DNA from: an uncultured Burkholderiales bacterium
GTDB taxonomy: Bacteria; Pseudomonadota; Gammaproteobacteria; Burkholderiales; Burkholderiaceae
Assembly: GCA_946480465.1 (NCBI GenBank)
Contig: CAMLJY010000067.1
Span: 1-30,767, forward strand
Length of the DNA: 30,767 nt
Direction of reading: 5' to 3'
Below are positions 24,780 to 30,767 of the stretch, one piece after another; within the stretch, counting starts at the first letter, position 1; every line of letters begins with the position of its first letter. Position numbers and translations under genes: made by a program. The notes under the pieces were generated by a model. It did not search any database. It had not been told where the DNA came from and worked only from the letters and a program-made list of their open reading frames with translations.

Positions 24780-25889
24780 ATGCCGTTGGAAGACCTGCTC
24801 CCCCTCGTCGGTGAGACGAACGCGCTGGGCGCCGCCGGCGCGTTGATCGGGCTGCTGTTCGGCTTCTTCGCCCACCGTTCGCGCTTCTGCCTGCGTTCGG
24901 CCGTGATCGAGTTCGCGCGCGGCACGCGCGAAGGCAAGCTGACCGTGTGGCTGTTCACCTTCTCCACCGCGGTGGTGCTGACGCAGGCCTTCATCGCTTC
25001 CGGCTGGCTGGACGTGTCGAATGCGCGTCAGCTCGCCGCGCGCGGCAGCCTGTCGGGCGCGGCGATCGGTGGCGCGCTCTTCGGCTGCGGAATGATCCTG
25101 GCGCGCGGCTGCGCGAGCCGGCTCCTGATCCTCGCGGCGCAGGGCAACCTGCGGGCGCTGCTGTCCGGCCTGGTGTTCGCCGTGACCGCCCAGGCATCGC
25201 TCTCCGGGATGCTCTCGCCATGGCGCAACGCGATCTCCGGCTGGTGGACCATCGAAGGCGGGGCCAGCCGCGACACGCTCGCCCTGCTCGGCCTCGGCCG
25301 CGCCGGCGGCATCTGCTTCGGGGCGGTCTGGCTGCTCGCGGCGCTGGTGTGGGCGCGCCGCCAGCGGGTGCGCTTCTGGGGCTGGTTCGGTGCGATCGGG
25401 GTCGGCGTCAGCGTGGCGCTGGCCTGGCTGGCCACCTGGCAGCTCTCGCGCGCTGCCTTCGACACGGTGGTGCCGGTGCAGAGCCTGTCCTTCACCGGTC
25501 CTGCCGCGGATGCGCTGATGCTCGTGCTGTCGCCACCGGGCTCGCCGCTGAAGTTCGACCTCGGCCTCGTGCCCGGCGTGTTCGCCGGCGCGTTCCTGTC
25601 GGCCCTGTTGTCGCGCGAGTTGAAGCTGGAAGGCTTCCAGGGCGGCCAGTCGATGCGGCGCTACATCGCCGGTGCGCTGCTCATGGGCTTCGGCGGCATG
25701 CTGGCCGGCGGCTGCGCCGTGGGGGCCGGTGTGTCAGGTGCCGCCGTGTTCACCGTCACCGCGTTCGTCACGCTGTCGACCATGTGGGCCGCGGCCACCG
25801 CCACCGACTGGCTGGTCGATCGGCACGGCGAGTCCGGGCGGCATCTGCCGGCCACCACGGCCGAGGGCGCGGGCTACGCCAGTCCCTGA
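24780..25889 (+). CDS. YeeE/YedE-family sulfur-compound transporter
   Basis: A 369-residue polytopic inner-membrane protein with two copies of the YeeE/YedE (DUF395, sulfur transport) module. Conserved cysteines sit in 'HRSRFCLRSA' (C37), 'FGCGMILARGCASR' (C103, C111) and the second-repeat 'LAGGCAVGAGVSG'. In the structurally studied thiosulfate transporter TsuA (YeeE), such membrane-facing cysteines relay thiosulfate. Here it is divergent from soxR, so it likely moves thiosulfate or another sulfane compound into the cytoplasm, for assimilation or for signalling to the cytoplasmic repressor SoxR (inference). AAGG is 6 bp before the ATG. No adjacent TusA-like or rhodanese gene is present, unlike many YeeE/YedE loci. 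Confidence 0.88.
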   Translation: MPLEDLLPLVGETNALGAAGALIGLLFGFFAHRSRFCLRSAVIEFARGTREGKLTVWLFTFSTAVVLTQAFIASGWLDVSNARQLAARGSLSGAAIGGALFGCGMILARGCASRLLILAAQGNLRALLSGLVFAVTAQASLSGMLSPWRNAISGWWTIEGGASRDTLALLGLGRAGGICFGAVWLLAALVWARRQRVRFWGWFGAIGVGVSVALAWLATWQLSRAAFDTVVPVQSLSFTGPAADALMLVLSPPGSPLKFDLGLVPGVFAGAFLSALLSRELKLEGFQGGQSMRRYIAGALLMGFGGMLAGGCAVGAGVSGAAVFTVTAFVTLSTMWAAATATDWLVDRHGESGRHLPATTAEGAGYASP

Positions 25890-25989
25890 CGGGCCCGCGG
25901 CGCGTGGCAATCCATTGATCACTCGCAATGCGGCCTTCTGCACATCGCCTGAAATCGGGTTTCCTTTCCGCTGGTCACCGGAGTCGGTC

Positions 25990-26148
25990 ATGCAAGCACT
26001 GAGAGAGTTGTTCGGCACGGATGTCGGTCTGCTGAGCCTGGGAGGGCTCGCGTTCATGGTCGGCATGGGCATCTTCTTCATCCGCTTCTTCGTCCGCCAT
26101 GCCACCGAGGACACCCCGCCGCAACCGGGCGACACGGCCCATGAGTGA
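25990..26148 (+). CDS. DUF3149 small membrane protein
   Basis: A 52-residue single-span membrane protein: 'LRELFGTDVGLLSLGGLAFMVGMGIFFIRFFVRHATED'. The pattern 'LFGTDVGLLSL...GMGIFFIRFF' is that of DUF3149 proteins, which are short and common in beta- and gammaproteobacteria, with no established function. GGAG lies 6 bp before the ATG (25980-25983). It stands between the sulfur-compound transporter and the ECF permease on the same strand, with gaps of 100 and 80 bp, so co-transcription is possible but not certain. A longer frame beginning at 25672 overlaps the transporter gene and is not real. Confidence 0.82.
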   Translation: MQALRELFGTDVGLLSLGGLAFMVGMGIFFIRFFVRHATEDTPPQPGDTAHE

Positions 26149-26228
26149 CGCGCGTTGAGGACCACCGATCGGCGTCGCCTGGGCACGTGCCGCCCAGCCA
26201 GTCCCGGCACTGAGGGGCGCGGTCTCCC

Positions 26229-26846
26229 ATGGCATGGGTGAACCTGGCCTTGGCGGTGACGGCCCTCGGCGCAGCCGCGGCCCTGCGCCCCTGGCGCGGC
26301 CTGGCAGGCGAGAACACGCCCTGGCCCTGGCTGGCTGCGCCCATCCTCATGCCGGTGCTGTGGTCCGCCGATCGCGCAGTCCAGTCGGCCATGCTCCAAC
26401 CCTTGTCGGGCGCGTGCCTGCTGATGTTGATGTGCGGCTGGCCGCTGGCCGTCCTCGCCCTGGGGCTGGTGACGCTTCTCACCTGGTGGCTCGGTGACCT
26501 CCAGGCCGCCGAAGCCCTGCGGCGCGGCGTCTGGCTGGGGATCGTGCCGGCCACCCTCGCCATGGCGGCGGGCGCCGGCATCCGCCGCTGGCTGCCCGCA
26601 CACCTGATGGTCTACATCCTCGGCCGCGGATTCTTCGCCACCCTGCTGGCCAACGCGCTCGCGCGAGCCGCAGACCTGACATTGCACGACATCGGCCCGG
26701 CGCTGAACGGCGGCGAACTGATGGTGGGTCGCTGGCTCGCCTCGTGGGCCGACGCGCTGATCACGGGCATGATCACTGCGATCTCCGTGGCGTTCCGGCC
26801 GCGGTGGCTGGCGACCTATGCCGATCGCCTGTACCTGCCACGCTGA
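26229..26846 (+). CDS. CbiM-like energy-coupling-factor permease
   Basis: A 205-residue membrane protein with about six hydrophobic segments. The C-terminal part 'LITGMITAISVAFRPRWLATYADRLYL' and the middle 'RRWLPAHLMVYILGRGFFATLLANAL' match the pattern of short CbiM-like ECF permeases widespread in beta- and gammaproteobacteria, usually encoded alone and of unknown substrate (cobalt or nickel is assumed for canonical CbiM). No CbiO/CbiQ-type ATPase or T-component is adjacent; the nearby ABC ATPase belongs to a different, convergent operon. GAGGGG lies about 11 bp before the ATG. Assignment rests on remembered family pattern, so moderate confidence. Confidence 0.65.
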   Translation: MAWVNLALAVTALGAAAALRPWRGLAGENTPWPWLAAPILMPVLWSADRAVQSAMLQPLSGACLLMLMCGWPLAVLALGLVTLLTWWLGDLQAAEALRRGVWLGIVPATLAMAAGAGIRRWLPAHLMVYILGRGFFATLLANALARAADLTLHDIGPALNGGELMVGRWLASWADALITGMITAISVAFRPRWLATYADRLYLPR

Positions 26847-26887
26847 GTGCGCCGCATGACGGCAACTCCGCAGCGGCGGCCCACCCT

Positions 26888-27586
26888 TCAGGCGACGGCG
26901 GCCGCCATGCGCTCGAGCCGGCCGTCATCGAGCCGGTAGACCGTGTCGAATCCCTCGATCATGCGGTGGTCGTGCGTCACCGTGATCACGGCGGAGCGCC
27001 GCTCGCGCGCGATCCGCCGCAGCAGCGCCATCACCTTCGCGCCGCGATCGGTGTCGAGCGCGGCGGTCGGCTCGTCGGCCAGGATCAGGGCCGGCTCGTT
27101 GGCAAGCGCCCGGCCGATGGCGACACGCTGTTGTTCGCCACCGGACAGGTTCGCCGGCAGCGCATCCGCCCGCTGCGCAATCTCGAGGTAGGCCAGCAGG
27201 TCCTTCGCACGCCGTGCGGACTCGCGCCGGCCGATGCCATTGAGGCGCATCATCAGCGCGACGTTCTCCTGCGCCGTGAGGAACGGGATCAGGTTGTGCT
27301 GCTGGAACACGAAGCCGATGTGACGGCGGCGGAACGCGCGGTCGTCGACGCCGGTCGGCCCATCGCGATAGACCTCCTGCCCATCGATGACGATGCGGCC
27401 GCTCGTCGGCTCGAGGATCAGCGCGATCGTCAGCAGCAGCGTGCTCTTGCCCGAGCCGCTGGGGCCGAGCAGTGCGGCCAGCTCGCCCGCACCGACGTCG
27501 AACGAGCACGGCTTCAGCGCCTGGACCGCCAGCTCGCCGCGGCCGAAGGTCTTCGACACGCCCTCCACCTGCAGCACCGGCGTCAC
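26888..27586 (-). CDS. ABC transporter ATP-binding protein, LolD/MacB/DevA type
   Basis: A 232-residue ATPase. Walker A is 'LLGPSGSGKSTLLL', the Q-loop is 'GFVFQQHNLIPFLTAQENV', the ABC signature is 'NLSGGEQQRVAIGRAL', Walker B is 'ALILADEPTAALD', and the H-loop is 'VITVTHDHRMI'. The motif order and the sequence around the signature are those of the MacB/LolD/DevA group, which power FtsX-type mechanotransmission permeases. Start is GTG, with GAGGG 8 bp upstream, 10 bp after the permease stop. It is the last gene of the adaptor-permease-ATPase operon and converges with the CbiM-like permease gene, 41 bp away. Confidence 0.93.
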   Translation of the reverse strand: MTPVLQVEGVSKTFGRGELAVQALKPCSFDVGAGELAALLGPSGSGKSTLLLTIALILEPTSGRIVIDGQEVYRDGPTGVDDRAFRRRHIGFVFQQHNLIPFLTAQENVALMMRLNGIGRRESARRAKDLLAYLEIAQRADALPANLSGGEQQRVAIGRALANEPALILADEPTAALDTDRGAKVMALLRRIARERRSAVITVTHDHRMIEGFDTVYRLDDGRLERMAAAVA

Positions 27587-27596
27587 GGCTGCGCCC

Positions 27597-28790
27597 TCAT
27601 CCGCCCAGCGCCATCTGTGGCGGCGTGCGCAGCGCGTGCCAGATCGCCAGGCTGCTCGCCAGCACGCCGCCTGCCAGCATCACCGCGAAGGTGGCGGCCG
27701 TCTCGTGCGGCAGGAACGCAAGCGTGCGCGGAAACCCGGGTGCCGCCAGCGCGCGCAATCCGTACGCGAGCACGAAGCTGCCCAGGGTGAGCGCGAGCGA
27801 TTGCTCGAGGATCATGCGCACGATCACGAGGTTGGGTGCACCGATCAGCTTCAGCGTCGCGATCGCGCGGATCTTCTCGATCGTCTGCACGTAGACGATC
27901 AACGCGATGATGACGATCGAGACGACGACCAGCAGCGCTCGGAACAGCCCCAGCACGGCCGACATCCGGCTCAGCCGGCCCTCGAGCATCAATGCGCGCT
28001 CTTCGGCGCTCGTATAGACGTTGAAGTGCAGCCAGTCCCGCACGTGCTGCGCCACGGCCGCGGCATCGGCGCCGGGCGCGAGCTTCACGAGCACCGTGTT
28101 GACGGAATCGGCCGCCGGCGCCAGCAGCGGCAACAGGCGGGCCGCCTGCTCGTCCTGGTAACCCGCGCGCTGCAGCCGCTGGCGGCCGGCCTCGCGCGCC
28201 GCGACGAGCGCGCGTGGATCCTGCTGGAACTGTGCCTGCTGCGCATCGGCCAGCGACAGGTAGACCAGCGGGTTGCCGGCGGCATCGACCGCGCCCTGAG
28301 TCAAGCCCACCACGGTGAAGCGCCGCGTGCCGAGCACCACGGTCTCGCCGACCTCGACCCCCAGCTTGCGGTCGAGCACCGCTTCGTCGTGCGCGGCCCT
28401 GATCATGCGGCCGCGCACGATGAGCCCGGGACCTCCGAGGCCGCCGAAGACGTCGTAGCCGATGATCGTGAACTGCTGGCTGCGCCCACCCAGCTCGCGC
28501 TGCGCGGGATAGACGGCGAGCGGGCTGGCCTGCGCGACACCCGGTGTCGCCGCCACGCTGCGATGGCTGTCCGCCGGCAGCCGCGAACTCTCGTTGAACG
28601 GCCCGCCGCGCCCGCGCTCCACCACCCACAGGTCGGTCGCCGTGTTCTCGATCAGCCACACGCCGTCGGCGATGTTGCCCTGGTAGATGCCATTCATCAG
28701 CAGCACGATGGTCAGCAGCAGCGCGACGCCGACGATCGTGGCGACGAACTTGCCGACGTGGCGGCGCACGTCCTTCAGGGCCAGGTCCAT
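27597..28790 (-). CDS. FtsX/DevC-type ABC transporter permease
   Basis: A 397-residue permease with one N-terminal membrane span ('FVATIVGVALLLTIVLLMNGIYQG'), a large periplasmic MacB-PCD-like domain of about 230 residues, and three C-terminal spans: 'FRALLVVVSIVIIALIVYVQTIEKIRAI', 'LALTLGSFVLAYGLRAL' and 'AATFAVMLAGGVLASSLAIWHAL'. This is the type VII ABC (MacB/DevC) topology, used to extrude molecules from the periplasm rather than to pass them through the inner membrane. With the HlyD adaptor and the ATPase it resembles DevBCA. Its ribosome-site region includes a run of eight G on the coding strand. Substrate unknown. Confidence 0.88.
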   Translation of the reverse strand: MDLALKDVRRHVGKFVATIVGVALLLTIVLLMNGIYQGNIADGVWLIENTATDLWVVERGRGGPFNESSRLPADSHRSVAATPGVAQASPLAVYPAQRELGGRSQQFTIIGYDVFGGLGGPGLIVRGRMIRAAHDEAVLDRKLGVEVGETVVLGTRRFTVVGLTQGAVDAAGNPLVYLSLADAQQAQFQQDPRALVAAREAGRQRLQRAGYQDEQAARLLPLLAPAADSVNTVLVKLAPGADAAAVAQHVRDWLHFNVYTSAEERALMLEGRLSRMSAVLGLFRALLVVVSIVIIALIVYVQTIEKIRAIATLKLIGAPNLVIVRMILEQSLALTLGSFVLAYGLRALAAPGFPRTLAFLPHETAATFAVMLAGGVLASSLAIWHALRTPPQMALGG

Positions 28791-28795
28791 CGTCG

Positions 28796-28803
28796 CCCCC
28801 CCC
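28796..28803. repeat. C8/G8 homopolymer in the adaptor-permease junction
   Basis: Eight consecutive C on the plus strand (G on the coding strand) lie between the adaptor stop and the permease ATG, at the place of the Shine-Dalgarno sequence. A slip would change spacing or strength of that site, not the reading frame. Confidence 0.7.
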
Positions 28804-28805
28804 GC

Positions 28806-29963
28806 TCAGGGCCCGGCCGCGCCGGCAGGCTGCGCCGCGCGCACGCGCGCACCCGGCCGCACGCCCCGCGCCTGCGCCACCAGCCTGTCGCCAGCCGCCA
28901 GCCCGCTCACGACGAGCACCCGGGCCCCGTCGCTCGCGCCGGTGGCCACCGCCTGGAAGCGCGCCCGCGCGCCGTCGATCACCAGCACGCCCTGCCGGCC
29001 TCCGGCGTCGCGCGTCAATGCCGACAGCGGCACGACGATGCCGCTCACGGTGCCGACGTCGATCTCGACCTCGGCTTCCTGGTCGATCGCGAAGCGCGCC
29101 GGCGGCAGGTCGAACCCGACGTGCACGTCCAGCTCCCGCGTGGCGGCATCGGACTGGCGCGCGATGCGCGCGACGCGGCCCGCCAGGCGCTCGCCGCTGC
29201 GCAGCCGGATCCGTGCACGCTGGCCGGGCTCGATGCGGCCGACGACCGACTCGTCCACGCGCGTGGCAATCCACAGGGTCGCCGGATCGACCAGGCGCAG
29301 CAGCGCGCTGCCCGGCACCACCGTGGCGCCGGCCTCGACCTGGCGCGCGATGACGATGCCGTCCATCGGCGCCGTGAGCCGGGTGTGCGACAGCATCGCG
29401 TCGGCATACAGCGCCTCCTGCGCCAGCACCTGCGCATCGGCCTCGCGCGCCCTCAGCGCCGCGCGCGCGTTGTCCAGGCCGGCCGCCGCGGCCTTCAGCG
29501 CCGCGTTGGAAGCGTCCAGCACGGCCGGGGACACGAAGCCCGCGCGAAGCAGTTCGTCGTCGCGCCGCTGCCTGGCCTGCGCAAGCTCGAGCTCGGCCTG
29601 GGCCTTCGCCAGCGCCGCCTGCGCCGCCTCGACCTGCCGCGCCAGCGCGAGCCGCTGCCCGTCGACGACGCCGCGCCGCGCGGCCAGGTCGCGGTCATCC
29701 AGCCGCACCAGCACCTGGCCCCGCCGCACGCTGTCACCGACGTCCGCCTGCACGGCACCGACGATGGCCGTGATGCGCGCGGACAGCGTGACGGGAATCC
29801 GCGCCTGCACGGTGCCAGGGCCGGTGACCCGCTGTGCCACCCTCCCCTCGGCCGCGACGACGACCGGCACATCCAGCACGCCGGTGACGCGCCAGGCCAC
29901 GGCGCCCGCCGCGAGCAGCAGCACCGCGCCCAGCGCCCCGGCAACGACGATCGCCCGCTTCAT
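28806..29963 (-). CDS. HlyD/RND-type periplasmic adaptor
   Basis: A 385-residue membrane-fusion protein. An N-terminal anchor 'AIVVAGALGAVLLLAAGAVAW' is followed by a lipoyl half ('GSVRRGQVLVRLDDRDLAARR'-like), a long alpha-helical hairpin rich in Ala, Gln and Arg ('ALARQVEAAQAALAKAQAELELAQARQ'), a second lipoyl half ('LTAPMDGIVIARQVEAGATVVPGS'), and beta-barrel and membrane-proximal domains ('VVPLSALTRDAGGRQGVLVID'). It links an inner-membrane pump to an outer-membrane channel. I chose the ATG at 29963, preceded by an AGGGCGG site; the longer open frame is arginine-rich and unconvincing. The permease gene begins 15 bp after its stop. No TolC-like gene is in the window. Confidence 0.9.
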   Translation of the reverse strand: MKRAIVVAGALGAVLLLAAGAVAWRVTGVLDVPVVVAAEGRVAQRVTGPGTVQARIPVTLSARITAIVGAVQADVGDSVRRGQVLVRLDDRDLAARRGVVDGQRLALARQVEAAQAALAKAQAELELAQARQRRDDELLRAGFVSPAVLDASNAALKAAAAGLDNARAALRAREADAQVLAQEALYADAMLSHTRLTAPMDGIVIARQVEAGATVVPGSALLRLVDPATLWIATRVDESVVGRIEPGQRARIRLRSGERLAGRVARIARQSDAATRELDVHVGFDLPPARFAIDQEAEVEIDVGTVSGIVVPLSALTRDAGGRQGVLVIDGARARFQAVATGASDGARVLVVSGLAAGDRLVAQARGVRPGARVRAAQPAGAAGP

Positions 29964-30505
29964 GCGGCCGCCCTGCCCGGACCACGTGCTGCCGAGGAGC
30001 GGTTCCGGATGAAGCGCTTGCCGCACCCGACTCTCGTCCCCATGGCGGATACCTTCAACGGCGCGGCATCGAGGCCGTCGCCGCGTGCAGCGGCGCGTCG
30101 ATCCCGCGTGCAATCTCCGCGGCCATCAGCGCCAGGCCACGGCGGCCGCGCGGCGGGCCGTCCTGCAATCGCGTGCCGGGCACGCGCTTGCACACGCCGC
30201 GACAGACCGGTTGCACCAGGCATGGTGCGCTCCTTCGCCAGCAGGCCGCCGCGCCGGACTGGCGCGGATCGATTTCCGGCAGTCCCGGCATGCGCGCCAC
30301 TTTAGGCTTCACGGTGCGCGACGGAATTGCGCCGCATCAATCCGCGGGGTGGCCGTCCGCTCACGGCATCGCTGCACCGCGGACGTGCGCCGCATCCATC
30401 GCTGCCTGACGTTCCAAAGACGCGTCCAGGTGCATCGGCCCAGTCGCCGGTTCGCTGCCGCACCGCCAGCCGCCGGCTGGGTGGCGGCCGCCGGCGCCGT
30501 CCTGC
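29964..30505. other. Stretch without a supportable gene
   Basis: These 542 bp lie upstream of the adaptor gene and downstream of the histidine-kinase remnant. Open frames on both strands are short and Arg/Pro/Cys-rich. The longest minus-strand candidate (30055-30312, 85 codons) has no recognisable motif. The promoter of the efflux operon should lie in its left part; none stands out. Confidence 0.5.
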
Positions 30506-30712
30506 TCACACCTCGTCTGGCAGCCACACGTCAAAGCGCGCGCCAAGACCAGCTTCGCCGCTGGCACGCACCCAGCCGCGGTGCAGCTCCACCACGCGCT
30601 GCGCGATCGACAGGCCCAGGCCCAGCCCGGCAAAGCGCTGCACGTCATGCAGGCGCGCGAACGACGCCTGCGTTGACGTTGAACCTCCGGTCAGGTTGCA
30701 GCCGAACTTCAT
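30506..30712 (-). pseudogene. Truncated histidine kinase, C-terminal remnant
   Basis: Only the end of an HATPase domain is present: 'FARLHDVQRFAGLGLGLSIAQRVVELHRG' covers the F- and G2-boxes, followed by 'GARFDVWLPDEV' and a stop. The preceding residues, from the ATG at 30712 to about 30665, do not look like kinase sequence. A TAA at 30746-30748 closes the frame upstream. The H-box, N-box and sensor domains are missing within the readable frame, so this appears to be the residue of a deletion or rearrangement, not a working kinase. A frameshift whose other half lies past the window edge is possible but would still need the missing N-box between. Confidence 0.65.
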
Positions 30713-30767
30713 TTGAGCGCGGCTCAGCGCGTGCTGGGCTGCTCGTTAGCTCCAGTTCCAGCGATCC

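Noticed and set aside
30055..30312. An 85-codon minus-strand frame upstream of the efflux operon
   Set aside because: Arg/Pro/Cys-rich composition typical of GC-rich shadow frames, no motif, no clear ribosome site.
30670..30767. Possible integron attC-like site ('gttgaac' ... 'cgttagctcc') at the right edge
   Set aside because: Neither end fits the strict core consensus (RYYYAAC / GTTRRRY), no integrase or cassette gene is seen, and the window ends there.

Overview
The window is a GC-rich stretch of a chromosome from a facultatively or obligately chemolithoautotrophic betaproteobacterium, most likely a member of Burkholderiales. This is inferred from the Burkholderiales-type porin tail, the form IC RubisCO, the cbb gene order with cbbX, cbbZ and cbbY, and the SoxCD-containing sox cluster. 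The species cannot be named from the sequence. Its core is a CO2-fixation operon placed next to a thiosulfate-oxidation operon, so the energy source and the carbon pathway it feeds are physically linked.

Left flank (1-4611): the 3' end of a porin, then a minus-strand operon encoding a small two-[2Fe-2S] subunit and a large molybdenum-cofactor subunit of an isoquinoline-oxidoreductase-type hydroxylase, with an AraC-family regulator as its last gene. A plus-strand gene for a small DUF2892 membrane protein follows.

Calvin-cycle block (4792-15992): cbbR (plus) diverges from the minus-strand operon cbbL-S-X-F-P-T-Z-A-Y, whose genes are mostly joined by 4-bp overlaps or gaps of a few bases. cbbE, cbbG and cbbK are absent from the run. 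A promoter and operator region with a TNA-N7-TNA CbbR-type site lies between cbbL and cbbR. An ArsR-family regulator follows cbbY.

Sulfur-oxidation block (16000-25889): the minus-strand run soxR-C-D-Y-Z-A-X-B, then a periplasmic DsrE-like gene and soxH, ending 7 bp from the convergent cbbR. With SoxCD present, thiosulfate should be oxidised fully to sulfate without sulfur globules. A YeeE/YedE sulfur-compound transporter is divergent from soxR. Two SoxR-like ArsR repressors with matching cysteines stand at the two outer ends of the cbb+sox block.

Right flank (25990-30767): a 52-residue DUF3149 membrane protein, an orphan CbiM-like ECF permease, a minus-strand HlyD adaptor / FtsX-type permease / ABC ATPase operon (DevBCA/MacAB-like), about 540 bp without a supportable gene, and a truncated C-terminal end of a histidine kinase.

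I found no tRNA, rRNA, CRISPR array, insertion sequence or prophage gene. The individual genes are known families. The less ordinary points are in their arrangement and control: the paired thiol-sensor-like repressors, a perfect palindrome between soxD and soxY, the cbbR/soxH tail-to-tail junction, and atypical export signals on SoxX and SoxB.
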